A DNA stretch of 5,842 nucleotides from an uncultured Rhodanobacter sp. (lineage in GTDB: Bacteria; Pseudomonadota; Gammaproteobacteria; Xanthomonadales; Rhodanobacteraceae): NCBI GenBank assembly GCA_903827735.1, contig CAIKJM010000030.1:1-5842 (forward strand), in the 5' to 3' direction. The notes below the pieces were generated by a model that made no database searches, had not been told where the DNA came from, and saw only the letters and a program-made list of their open reading frames with translations. Positions within the stretch are counted from its first letter, which is position 1. Each line of letters begins with the position of its first letter. This document shows, piece by piece, positions 1-5,031 of this stretch. Made by a program: the position numbers and the translations under genes.

Positions 1-153
1 CCTGCATCGTCGCCGCTACCCAAACAGGGCGACCTGCTGGCGCAAACGACTGCGCACCTCGATACTCCCAGCCTGACCAAGCCCGATCCGGCCTTACACG
101 TCGAGGACACTAACGAGCAAAGCCACCAGCGCAAAGACGATTCCGACGCGTGA
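1..153 (+). CDS. C-terminal fragment of an unidentified protein
   Basis: An open frame runs in from the left edge for 50 codons and ends in TGA at 151-153. The visible tail is rich in Pro, Gln, Asp, Thr and Ser with no hydrophobic segment, and ends in a charged stretch (QRKDDSDA). It looks like a disordered C-terminus and carries no motif I can assign. Third codon positions favour G or C, as expected for coding sequence here. A strong palindromic terminator begins 18 bp after the stop, which supports a real gene end. The gene converges on the response regulator to its right. Its start and function lie outside the window. Confidence 0.6.
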   Translation, partial: PASSPLPKQGDLLAQTTAHLDTPSLTKPDPALHVEDTNEQSHQRKDDSDA

Positions 154-171
154 TTGGAAAATCTATCCGAT

Positions 172-203
172 AAAAAGAACCGGGCCATGGCCCGGTTCTT
201 TTT
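172..203. terminator. Bidirectional intrinsic terminator between convergent genes
   Basis: This is a perfect 32-base palindrome. Its left arm is AAAAAGAACCGGGCCA and the right arm is the exact reverse complement, with GGCC-rich pairing at the centre. The A-run on the left and T-run on the right give a U-tract to transcripts from either direction. It lies between the stop of the plus-strand gene at 153 and the stop of the minus-strand regulator at 237, so it can serve both. Confidence 0.9.
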
Positions 204-236
204 ATTTCTTCTTTGGTTGGCCGATCACGAAAGGCG

Positions 237-890
237 TCAGCTACCGACCTGCTGACCCGGCGTGTCGAGCAACCCATGCACGGTCATCAGATGAGCCAGG
301 CTCAGGACGTGATCGACGCGCAGTTTTTCCATCAGGCGCTGCTTGTAGGTGGATACGGTTTTCGGGCTGAGATTGAGCTGCTCACCAATCGTCGTCAGTG
401 GCTTGCCGCGCACCAGCATCATGGCCACCTCCAGCTCACGGCTGGACAGCACATCGAACGGCGAAGCATTGCCATCCAACGTCGCAAGCGCCAGCTGCTG
501 GGCGACAGAAGGAGCCAGATAACGCCGGCCGGCGGCCACTTGGCGTACGGCGGAAACCAGTTCCTCGGATGTGCAGCCTTTGGTCAGATAACCTAGTGCA
601 CCGGCATCGAGAAGCCGCTTAGGAAAGCGCGCATCGTCCACGACAGTAACAATGACCACGTGAGTAGACATCTTGCCGCGACACACGCGCTCGGTCAGTT
701 CCACACCGCTCATGCCTGGCATATGCACGTCGACCAAGGCGATATCCGGCGCCAGCGTACGAATAAGCCGCAACCCCTCTTCAGCGTTTTTTGCCTCGCC
801 AACAACGCTTATATCCGCATGCTGCTGAAGAATCATTCGAAAGCCGGTGCGGACCAGCTCGTGATCATCCACCAAAACAATATTGATCAT
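237..890 (-). CDS. NarL/FixJ-family response regulator, GacA/UvrY-like
   Basis: This is a 217-residue DNA-binding response regulator of a two-component system. The N-terminal receiver domain (about 1-120) carries the acidic pair D8-D9, the phospho-accepting D54 in VDVHMPGMSG, the switch residue T82 and the conserved K104 in YLTKG. A LuxR-type helix-turn-helix follows (about 147-205), with SSRELEVAMMLVRG and the recognition region LSPKTVSTYKQRLMEKL. Length and architecture match GacA/UvrY-type regulators, which act in the cytoplasm and are phosphorylated by a hybrid sensor kinase such as GacS/BarA. The start is fixed by AAGGAG at 898-903, seven bases before ATG. Unlike the usual gacA-uvrC arrangement, the gene downstream is convergent, so this may be a paralogue. 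The family is certain and the exact orthologue is not, so no symbol is given. No sensor kinase is present in the window. Confidence 0.92.
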   Translation of the reverse strand: MINIVLVDDHELVRTGFRMILQQHADISVVGEAKNAEEGLRLIRTLAPDIALVDVHMPGMSGVELTERVCRGKMSTHVVIVTVVDDARFPKRLLDAGALGYLTKGCTSEELVSAVRQVAAGRRYLAPSVAQQLALATLDGNASPFDVLSSRELEVAMMLVRGKPLTTIGEQLNLSPKTVSTYKQRLMEKLRVDHVLSLAHLMTVHGLLDTPGQQVGS

Positions 891-897
891 GTCATCT

Positions 898-903
898 CTC
901 CTT
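898..903 (-). promoter_or_regulatory. Ribosome binding site of the response regulator
   Basis: The minus strand reads AAGGAG seven bases before the ATG at 888-890. This is close to the ideal Shine-Dalgarno sequence and fixes the start of the regulator. The integron cassette genes on the right of the window mostly lack such a site. Confidence 0.85.
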
Positions 904-1061
904 GATTAGTTCGAATACGTCCCTTCCAACGACGCCAAGGACAAGCTTTCGGAGACATCGGCTGTGTTGAACAATGCATGGCTAAGCTTGAAGCGCCAAG
1001 CCAATGCCTCAACATTTATCACGCGGCGGCGATTCGATCGCAATCCACATTGACACAAAAT

Positions 1062-1307
1062 TCAAGCGGCCATGACGTCGTTAGCGGACGGTTCCGGCGC
1101 ATCAAGATAGCGAGCAAGGACCAGGGTCGACGCAGGCCCGGGCATCTCAACACGAAGCGGGCGACCGCTACGCACATGCTCGTCGTATGCGACTTCTTTT
1201 GCTAGCGCGATGGCGGATTCCAGCTGCAGATCACTGAACAACGTGACGTGCGCGCGCGTCACGTTCCAATTGCCGGTACGCCCTTGCTTCAGCGATATGA
1301 TCACCAT
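1062..1307 (-). CDS. Small DUF2188-like hypothetical protein
   Basis: This 81-residue soluble protein has no signal peptide or membrane segment. A conserved-looking core contains GNWNV near the N-terminus, then FSDLQLESAIALAKEVAYDE as a likely amphipathic helix, and SGRPLRVEMPGP as a likely strand and turn. The order (Trp-Val strand, then Ala-rich helix with AI..AK..A, then a strand) recalls the small DUF2188 fold. That match is from memory of the pattern and is tentative. The start ATG at 1305-1307 has a modest GAGG a few bases upstream. The gene runs in the same direction as the response regulator, with a gap of about 170 bp between them, so it may not share an operon. Its function is unknown. 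Confidence 0.72.
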   Translation of the reverse strand: MVIISLKQGRTGNWNVTRAHVTLFSDLQLESAIALAKEVAYDEHVRSGRPLRVEMPGPASTLVLARYLDAPEPSANDVMAA

Positions 1308-1785
1308 GGCCTCAACCCGTCCCTGACAAGTTCGTTAAAGAAACGGCGCATAGCCGTCAGCACTCGTCATTCAAGCACTTAGTGTGCCACCCTCCACGCC
1401 CACAATCTGTCGGCCGCTACCCACATGCTTTGTGGGGTAATGGCAGCCGGAGAACGGTCGCAAAAGCGGGAGCGATGGGACGCGAGACGTCAGAATACGA
1501 CGAAGGTCTAGCCGCTTAAGGTGCCCGAATCCGGCATGTGAAAGCATTCCAAACTGATCTATTCCAAATAAATCTAGAGCAATAAATCGCGAAGGACGAC
1601 TTTCTTTGCGAAAAGCATTACGGCGGTCCAGAGAAGATTTTGCGTTGCCCGTGGCATTCATGACTTCTATTCGGACGGCAGCCGGCAGATCACTACCGAC
1701 TGGCACATCGCATAACATCCACGGATGATCAAGGGCGTATGGTGGTGGCTGCTAGCACTCCAAGCGGCAAAGGTAGGAAAAGCGG
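1308..1785. other. Intergenic region between divergent genes, no convincing gene
   Basis: About 480 bp separate the divergent 81-residue protein and the receiver-only protein, so promoters for both should lie here. I see no tRNA and no strong intrinsic terminator. A minus-strand open frame (1371-1718) lacks a recognisable ribosome site or domain and is not called. Visible structures are a small hairpin at 1420-1436 (CCCACA, five-base loop, TGTGGG) and a direct repeat ATTCCAAA at 1546-1553 and 1561-1568 inside the most A+T-rich part. I cannot place promoter boxes with confidence. Confidence 0.5.
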
Positions 1786-2196
1786 GTGATGACGACAGAC
1801 AAATCCTTGATTCGGCAGGAACAGCCACCTCACGCGGCGCTGGTAGTGGAAGACAATGTGCTCGTGGCCGAAGCCATCGCTGATGGTCTCGTTGCCATTG
1901 GCTATGCGACCGTTGCAACCGCAGGCTCAGTGAATGCCGCATTGGACGTGGTGGATAGGGAAGACATAGAGCTTGCCGTGATAGAGACCGACGTCAGAGG
2001 TGATTCGACGGAGCCCGTGCTGAACGCGCTGGATGCAAAAGACGTGGCGCATGTCGTCGCGTCGTCCCATGGCTGCAATCCGCTTCCAGGGCATGCGCCC
2101 TACCTGCAAAAACCATTTGGCTTCAATCAGCTGAAGTCCGCGGTGGATCAGGCTCGCCATCAAGCCTCGATTCGTTCTTGGAACCGCCTGCACTGA
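1786..2196 (+). CDS. Stand-alone receiver-domain protein lacking the phospho-accepting Asp
   Basis: This 136-residue protein is a single CheY-like receiver domain with no output domain. The first strand and acidic pair are present (ALVVEDNVLVAEA, E22-D23), as are the typical helix LVAIGYATVATAGSVNAAL and the C-terminal PYLQKPF with the conserved Lys at about 109. At the position of the phospho-accepting Asp the sequence is AVIETDVRGD, where family members usually read A-L/V-L-D-x-N-L-x-G. E67 therefore appears to replace Asp. The usual Thr/Ser switch position falls in VVASSHG. The domain may be a phospho-independent signalling partner or locked in an active-like state; that is inference. GTG at 1786 sits seven bases after AGGTAGGA (1771-1778), and ATG at 1789 is an equally possible start. 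It is transcribed divergently from the 81-residue gene. Confidence 0.82.
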   Translation: MMTTDKSLIRQEQPPHAALVVEDNVLVAEAIADGLVAIGYATVATAGSVNAALDVVDREDIELAVIETDVRGDSTEPVLNALDAKDVAHVVASSHGCNPLPGHAPYLQKPFGFNQLKSAVDQARHQASIRSWNRLH

Positions 2197-2515
2197 GTCG
2201 GCAAGATGGGCCGTTGCTCACCGTGAGGCACACACGTCGCTACGCGCCTCTGGCTTCTCCCGGCGACCAAAGCGTCAGTTCAAACTTCCGTACTTGCTGC
2301 CCGCTGTGAGCCATACAAGCAGCCCGATCTCATCAAAAATCTCAAGCAGTGATCCGGACGGCCTCACCCAACGGATCGCTGAATCGATGATGCATTTATC
2401 GACCCGGGGGGCTGTAAGTTTTTGCAAAACACCCCGGTGATGTATCAACAAAAAACACCAGCGGTATTCATCAGATTCCCTGCATCCCCATGAGAGCGCT
2501 TGATACCCTACGGAC

Positions 2516-2545
2516 ACAAAAAAACCCGCCGTTATGCGGGTTTGT
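2516..2545 (-). terminator. Intrinsic terminator facing the cassette array
   Basis: On the minus strand AAACCCGC and GCGGGTTT pair around the six-base loop ATAACG, and the right arm runs into seven consecutive T residues (positions 2524 to 2518). The U-tract is on the minus-strand side, so it mainly stops leftward transcription, such as read-through leaving the integron array. On the plus strand the hairpin is followed only by TTTGTCTGT, a weaker tract. Confidence 0.85.
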
Positions 2546-2560
2546 CTGTCCTTTCAAGCC

Positions 2561-2690
2561 TCAGCGATCCCTGCTGAAACCCTTCATTGGTGCCAAGAGG
2601 GGCATCGAATAACTAACATTTATCGGGATTACCAGAGAGGCTAGCGAAAAATACCCCCAATTGTACCCCCTAATTGTGGATGCTTAATGC
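2561..2690 (-). pseudogene. Possible remnant of a P4-type integrase gene start
   Basis: On the minus strand an ATG at 2603-2605 opens MPLLAPMKGFSRDR and then stops at 2561-2563. The upstream DNA carries GGGGGTAC-type repeats, and MPL as the first residues with such G-rich repeats just upstream is typical of P4/DUF4102-type tyrosine integrase genes of genomic islands. Only the start and upstream region resemble such a gene; no integrase domain remains. The match is from pattern memory, so this is a weak call. It may instead be an unrelated intergenic sequence. Confidence 0.3.
2652..2676. repeat. Short tandem repeat TACCCCCAATTG / TACCCCCTAATTG
   Basis: Two adjacent copies of a 12-13 bp unit, at 2652-2663 and 2664-2676, differ by one inserted T. 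On the minus strand they read as GGGGGTA motifs, of the kind often found just upstream of island integrase genes. They sit about 50 bp upstream of the integrase-like start codon at 2605. Confidence 0.7.
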
Positions 2691-2696
2691 ACGCGC

Positions 2697-2733
2697 AGCG
2701 GTCGCCAATGGCGCATCAACTTGTACGACCGCT
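2697..2733. repeat. Inverted repeat at the array boundary
   Basis: AGCGGTCG at 2697-2704 is the exact reverse complement of CGACCGCT at 2726-2733. A smaller palindrome, CGCC-AAT-GGCG (2703-2713), is nested inside. The right arm coincides with the position where the last attC should carry its conserved cleavage core, so the structure lies exactly on the junction between array and chromosome. Confidence 0.65.
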
Positions 2734-2781
2734 AGCTCCAAAACGACGGCAAAGCCGTCCGCCTTGAACGAGATGTTAGGC
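2724..2781 (-). repeat. attC site of the last cassette, decayed on its outer side
   Basis: The inner core GTTAGGC (2775-2781 on the plus strand) and the hairpin GACGGC-AAA-GCCGTC (2745-2759) match the other attC sites. On the other side the expected GCCTAACGCTGGAGTTAAG is replaced by sequence around GACCGCTAGCTCCAAAA. The R' core, where integrase would cut, is therefore not recognisable. The site is probably inactive or poorly active, and marks the end of the array. Confidence 0.85.
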
Positions 2782-3027
2782 CTAAAGCGAACCATTGTTG
2801 GTGAGGTTTGACTTGCGCCCGATTGCCTTGCCTATAAAGCTGCCAACTACAGCGCCAACGGCACCCGCTAGGCCCGCGCACGACACTCGAAGCAAATTGA
2901 GGCCTCCATCAGCTGGCGGCTCAAATAAGTGTGCCGCAAAAATTTCAAAAGCAGCAATTGCAATGACCAAGCCGACGACTAGGCCAGTTCGTTGGGCGAC
3001 GGAAGTTGGTGCTGATTTCACTTGCAT
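2782..3027 (-). CDS. Small two-helix membrane protein of the last cassette
   Basis: An 81-residue protein with two predicted membrane segments: about 14-35 (TGLVVGLVIAIAAFEIF) and about 45-68 (LRVSCAGLAGAVGAVVGSFIG). A short loop with PPADGG lies between them and a basic, Asn-rich tail follows. The second segment is rich in Gly and Ala, as in tightly packed helix pairs. No family is recognised and the function is unknown. GGAG lies six bases before ATG at 3025-3027, so this is one of the few cassette genes here with a plausible ribosome site. The leader also contains an 11-codon open frame that starts seven bases into the cassette and overlaps this start. The TAG stop (2782-2784) directly abuts the attC. 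Confidence 0.78.
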   Translation of the reverse strand: MQVKSAPTSVAQRTGLVVGLVIAIAAFEIFAAHLFEPPADGGLNLLRVSCAGLAGAVGAVVGSFIGKAIGRKSNLTNNGSL

Positions 3028-3054
3028 AGATGCTCCGAAGGCTTAAACGACATG

Positions 3055-3111
3055 GCCTAACGCTTGAGTTGAGCGGCGGCGAAGCCGTCCGCCTCGAACG
3101 AGTGGTTAGGG
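3055..3111 (-). repeat. attC site following the coiled-coil membrane protein
   Basis: A 57 bp site with GCCTAAC at 3055-3061 and GTTAGGG at 3105-3111 (plus strand) as the two cores. The interior forms the GGCGGC-GAA-GCCGTCC hairpin shared by the array. It carries local changes (TTGAGTTGAG and CTCGAACGAGTGG) relative to the commonest version. The minus strand is the canonical orientation, cutting between G3061 and T3060. Confidence 0.95.
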
Positions 3112-3690
3112 TGCACCTGCGGGATCATCCCGATCAAGTTCATGAACTTCCTCTAGGCGTGACTCTGTGTCAGAGCAAAGACCTTGTATGTACTGCATCC
3201 GCTCAACAACGGTGGTGCATAGGCCAATCAAACTCTGGTCACCACTACCCATTGCTCTATGGACTGTAATGGCAGACTCGATCATAGGGTTATAGCCCTC
3301 CACAACATCCCAAGTGGTATTAGCCAGAATCCCTGTGTCACGATCGAAGAGAGTGAAGTGCGACCTTAAGTCGCCAAAGGTGGGGAGTTGATCTAACAAG
3401 AACAGTTTTCGCATTGCGGTATCGTCGAGCTGCGGAACAGATCCTGCGTGCACTTGATTTGCAATGACAGAGGCGAAATGGGCTTTCTTGTTTAGTTCGA
3501 CGCCGAGAAGATGCAGCTTTGTTGAGATGGTCGAGGCAACGATATCCGCTTGACGCCGCCTCTCGCGCTCAACCAGTTCGCGTGACTGTCTGGCATTTCG
3601 CTCGCCAAGCCAGATGGCAACGAGGATGGCCGCAATGGAGCCAATGGCCTGTACCCAAGCAGCGGCTACGCTCCAGTCAAATTCACACAT
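3106..3690 (-). CDS. Membrane-anchored coiled-coil cassette protein
   Basis: A 194-residue protein. Residues about 10-28 (AAWVQAIGSIAAILVAIWLG) form one membrane segment. It is followed directly by a strongly charged helix (ERNARQSRELVERERRRQADI, about 30-50) likely to be a coiled coil. The remaining 140 residues look soluble and largely helical, without a recognisable catalytic motif. This layout, a short N-terminal anchor reading WVQAIGSIAAI plus a cytoplasmic helical domain, recurs in uncharacterised bacterial proteins. Its function is unknown. ATG at 3688-3690 lies 27 bases after the cassette edge, and no clear ribosome site precedes it. A six-codon open frame in the leader overlaps the start. 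The TAA stop (3106-3108) is supplied by the attC core. Confidence 0.85.
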   Translation of the reverse strand: MCEFDWSVAAAWVQAIGSIAAILVAIWLGERNARQSRELVERERRRQADIVASTISTKLHLLGVELNKKAHFASVIANQVHAGSVPQLDDTAMRKLFLLDQLPTFGDLRSHFTLFDRDTGILANTTWDVVEGYNPMIESAITVHRAMGSGDQSLIGLCTTVVERMQYIQGLCSDTESRLEEVHELDRDDPAGAP

Positions 3691-3711
3691 CGGCGATCAA
3701 CATATTGTGCG

Positions 3712-3768
3712 CCCTAACGCTGGAGTTAAGCGGCGGCGAAGCCGTCCGCCTTGAACGAGTTGTTAGGC
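3712..3768 (-). repeat. attC site following the CPCC gene
   Basis: A 57 bp site with CCCTAAC (3712-3718) and GTTAGGC (3762-3768) as cores and the shared central hairpin (GGCGGC-GAA-GCCGTCC). It is close to the consensus of this array (CGCTGGAGTTAAGCGG on the left side). Cutting is expected between G3718 and T3717 on the minus strand. Confidence 0.96.
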
Positions 3769-3774
3769 ACCACT

Positions 3775-4032
3775 TTACAGCTCCGATGGATGGGGCGGAC
3801 GAACATGTGGAAGATCTTTTTCGCGGCACGCACCGAATAGCTTGTAGTTAACTCGCGCTTGAGAAAGGCTCAAGTCGCCGTTAGGGCCGCCCCAAATTTC
3901 AGTTGCACTTGAGTCATCTTGGCCATCGTCCTCCCAAAAGCAAACCTTGCAAATGTCGTACGCAGCTCTTTCGCTGAGCGTCTTGTACCCGCAACACGGG
4001 CAGCGAAGTGGGATGTGCGCAAATTCTGTCAT
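3775..4032 (-). CDS. CPCC-family cysteine-rich zinc-ribbon-like protein
   Basis: An 85-residue protein with the signature RCPCCGYKTL (Cys11, Cys13, Cys14) and ICKVCFWEDD (Cys28, Cys31), then SLSQARVNYKLFGAC and the tail PHVRPPHP. These match the small Cys-rich CPCC family (Pfam PF14206 from memory), thought to bind a metal through the paired cysteines. Length is normal for the family and all expected cysteines are present. Its molecular role is not known; members are common as solitary genes and in integron cassettes. ATG lies only ten bases after the cassette edge (TTAGGCCTCA), with no separate Shine-Dalgarno. The TAA stop (3775-3777) falls six bases before the attC, unlike most neighbours. 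Confidence 0.93.
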   Translation of the reverse strand: MTEFAHIPLRCPCCGYKTLSERAAYDICKVCFWEDDGQDDSSATEIWGGPNGDLSLSQARVNYKLFGACREKDLPHVRPPHPSEL

Positions 4033-4036
4033 TGAG

Positions 4037-4093
4037 GCCTAACGCTGGAGTTAAGCGGCGGCGCAGCCGTCCGCCTTGAACGATTTGTTAGGG
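4037..4093 (-). repeat. attC site following the 109-residue protein gene
   Basis: A 57 bp site with cores GCCTAAC (4037-4043) and GTTAGGG (4087-4093). The hairpin reads GGCGGC-GCA-GCCGTCC, differing from the commonest version in the loop. The inner spacer is CGATTT. Cutting is expected between G4043 and T4042 on the minus strand. Confidence 0.96.
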
Positions 4094-4417
4094 CGCGCTA
4101 AGCCGGTCCGTTGGCACTTCGCGGTTGAAGTGATGCAAGAGCAAATAGTCGTCCCAACCTTGTGAGCCCGTACACGTTGCGATTGCAGCGCTTTGTAGCC
4201 CGAGTTGCACAAGCTTCTCGCGAACACTTGGCCAGAGCAAGCTTGGACTTGAAGTGGAGAACGTAACGTTGATGTACGGCCCGTCGTCATTGCCGCGAAC
4301 CACATCGACGTTGTTGACAAAGCCACATGGCACATTGAGCTTGCACAACTGATTGATTACATCCTCACTGAAAGCGGCAAGCAGATTTGGCTGCACTTGG
4401 ACGTTGAGAAAGTGCAT
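4088..4417 (-). CDS. Integron cassette protein of unknown function, 109 residues
   Basis: A soluble protein without signal peptide or membrane segment. Notable stretches are VQVQPNLLAAFSEDVINQL near the N-terminus, RGNDDGPYINVTFST in the middle (about 41-55), LLWPSVREKLVQLGL (about 60-74) and CTGSQGWDDYLLLHHF near the end (about 82-97). The pattern suggests a small alternating alpha/beta domain. I do not recognise the family and assign no function. This frame is chosen over an overlapping 94-codon frame on the same strand because it starts 13 bases from the cassette edge, has balanced composition, and ends at the TAA (4088-4090) in the attC core, as its neighbours do. The leader (TTAGGGCACACAC) has no separate Shine-Dalgarno, though AGGG is a possible weak one. 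Confidence 0.8.
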   Translation of the reverse strand: MHFLNVQVQPNLLAAFSEDVINQLCKLNVPCGFVNNVDVVRGNDDGPYINVTFSTSSPSLLWPSVREKLVQLGLQSAAIATCTGSQGWDDYLLLHHFNREVPTDRLSAP

Positions 4418-4424
4418 GTGTGTG

Positions 4425-4487
4425 CCCTAACGCTGGAGTTAAGCGGCGCGCGGCTTTCCGCGCGTCCGCTTGGACGAATTGTTAGGC
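4425..4487 (-). repeat. attC site following the P-loop gene, divergent hairpin
   Basis: This site is 63 bp, six longer than the other intact ones. The cores are CCCTAAC (4425-4431) and GTTAGGC (4481-4487). Its central stem is CGCGCGG-CTTT-CCGCGCG (4447-4464), different from the GGCGGC/GCCGTCC stem of the rest, and the inner flank reads TTGGACGAATT instead of TTGAACGA. The outer flank CGCTGGAGTTAAGCGG is the same as in neighbours. Cutting is expected between G4431 and T4430. Confidence 0.95.
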
Positions 4488-4970
4488 CGCGACCGTGCTG
4501 GCACTGAGACGCTCGATTTTACGGCCCGCAAAAGAATCGAAGATCTGACGGTGGGCGTGGTACGACCACTGATCCTGCCGCTCATAGTAGCTCGCGACCC
4601 AAGTTTGCAGATTCTCCAGCATGCAATCTTGAGTTTCTTTTGAGGCGTATTTGTGAGGCTCCCAAGGACGTTTGCGGTTGTGCTCTAGGCATGTCTCCAA
4701 GCCGGGGTTAAGGAATACAAGCTCGGTGCAATGATGGGACGCAGATTGCACGAGCTCGCCGTAGCAACCCTCGATAGCCCAGCGGGAGTGCTCGGATAGG
4801 AACGCAGCCAACGATGCAGTGATCGCGTGCGACGGGCGTTGCACTGCGATCTTGCCAGGCTCCCAGACAATGGAGTCGAGGTCGAGGTGGGCGAGTACAT
4901 GCTCCTCGGCCAATTGCTTAGCCAAGGTACTTTTGCCAGAACCTGAGTTGCCGAAAACGAGAACTTTCAT
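4482..4970 (-). CDS. P-loop kinase/NTPase, FlaR-like (topology-modulation family)
   Basis: A 162-residue cytoplasmic protein. The Walker A motif is GNSGSGKST at residues 7-15. LAHLDLDSIVWEPGK (about 26-40) and RWAIEGCYGELV (about 63-74) correspond to the HLD-x-x-x-W-x-P-G and W-x-x-(D/E)-G-N/C-Y motifs of the adenylate-kinase-like family often annotated as DNA topology modulation protein FlaR or AAA family ATPase. ELVFLNPGLETCLEHNRKR looks like the following strand and an Arg-containing lid helix. Nucleotide binding is well supported, while the phosphorylated substrate is unknown. Length is normal. ATG lies ten bases after the cassette edge (TTAGGCCGCT), without a Shine-Dalgarno. The TAA stop (4482-4484) is part of the attC core. 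Confidence 0.9.
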   Translation of the reverse strand: MKVLVFGNSGSGKSTLAKQLAEEHVLAHLDLDSIVWEPGKIAVQRPSHAITASLAAFLSEHSRWAIEGCYGELVQSASHHCTELVFLNPGLETCLEHNRKRPWEPHKYASKETQDCMLENLQTWVASYYERQDQWSYHAHRQIFDSFAGRKIERLSASTVAA

Positions 4971-4974
4971 AGCG

Positions 4975-5031
4975 GCCTAACGCTTGAATTAAGCGGCGGC
5001 GGAGCCGTCCGCCTTGAATGAATTGTTAGGT
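4975..5031 (-). repeat. attC site following the two-helix membrane protein gene
   Basis: A 57 bp site with cores GCCTAAC (4975-4981) and GTTAGGT (5025-5031), hairpin GGCGGC-GGA-GCCGTCC and flank CGCTTGAATTAAG. It shares the TTGAAT variant with the next site to the right, which suggests these two are the closest relatives. Cutting is expected between G4981 and T4980. Confidence 0.95.

Larger units (their letters stand above)
2197..2723. other. Non-coding junction between chromosome and integron array
   Basis: About 530 bp without a supportable gene. A minus-strand open frame (2275-2517) has no domain, no ribosome site and an unusual Trp- and Cys-rich composition. The region holds a minus-strand terminator near 2516-2545, a short integrase-start-like stretch at 2561-2690 and an inverted repeat at 2697-2733 that overlaps the decayed last attC. 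No tRNA is seen. It appears to be a boundary zone built from remnants. Confidence 0.55.

Noticed and set aside
213..596. Plus-strand open frame of 127 codons
   Set aside because: Antisense shadow of the response regulator, which has a clear domain structure and ribosome site.
1371..1718. Minus-strand 115-codon open frame
   Set aside because: No recognisable domain, no clear ribosome site, composition unlike a folded protein; the region also shows intergenic-like A+T-rich patches.
2401..2436. Possible hairpin between the G-run near 2406 and the CCCCG near 2432
   Set aside because: The arms are only about five bases with a long loop and no T-tract, so it does not qualify as a terminator or a named RNA.
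2275..2517. Minus-strand 80-codon open frame
   Set aside because: No domain or ribosome site and odd composition; it lies in the remnant zone beyond the terminator.
2671..2700. Resemblance of the minus strand TGCATTAAGCATCCACAATT to the start of the class 1 integron 3' conserved segment
   Set aside because: The match is short and gapped, and the surrounding sequence does not continue it; chance cannot be excluded.
4051..4335. Minus-strand 94-codon frame ending in RPNKSFKADGCAAA
   Set aside because: The tail looks like other attC-encoded C-termini, but the frame overlaps the better 109-residue gene on the same strand, starts far inside the cassette, and its upstream part is Ser/Thr/Cys-rich without recognisable structure. 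Its tail reflects the attC translated in another frame.
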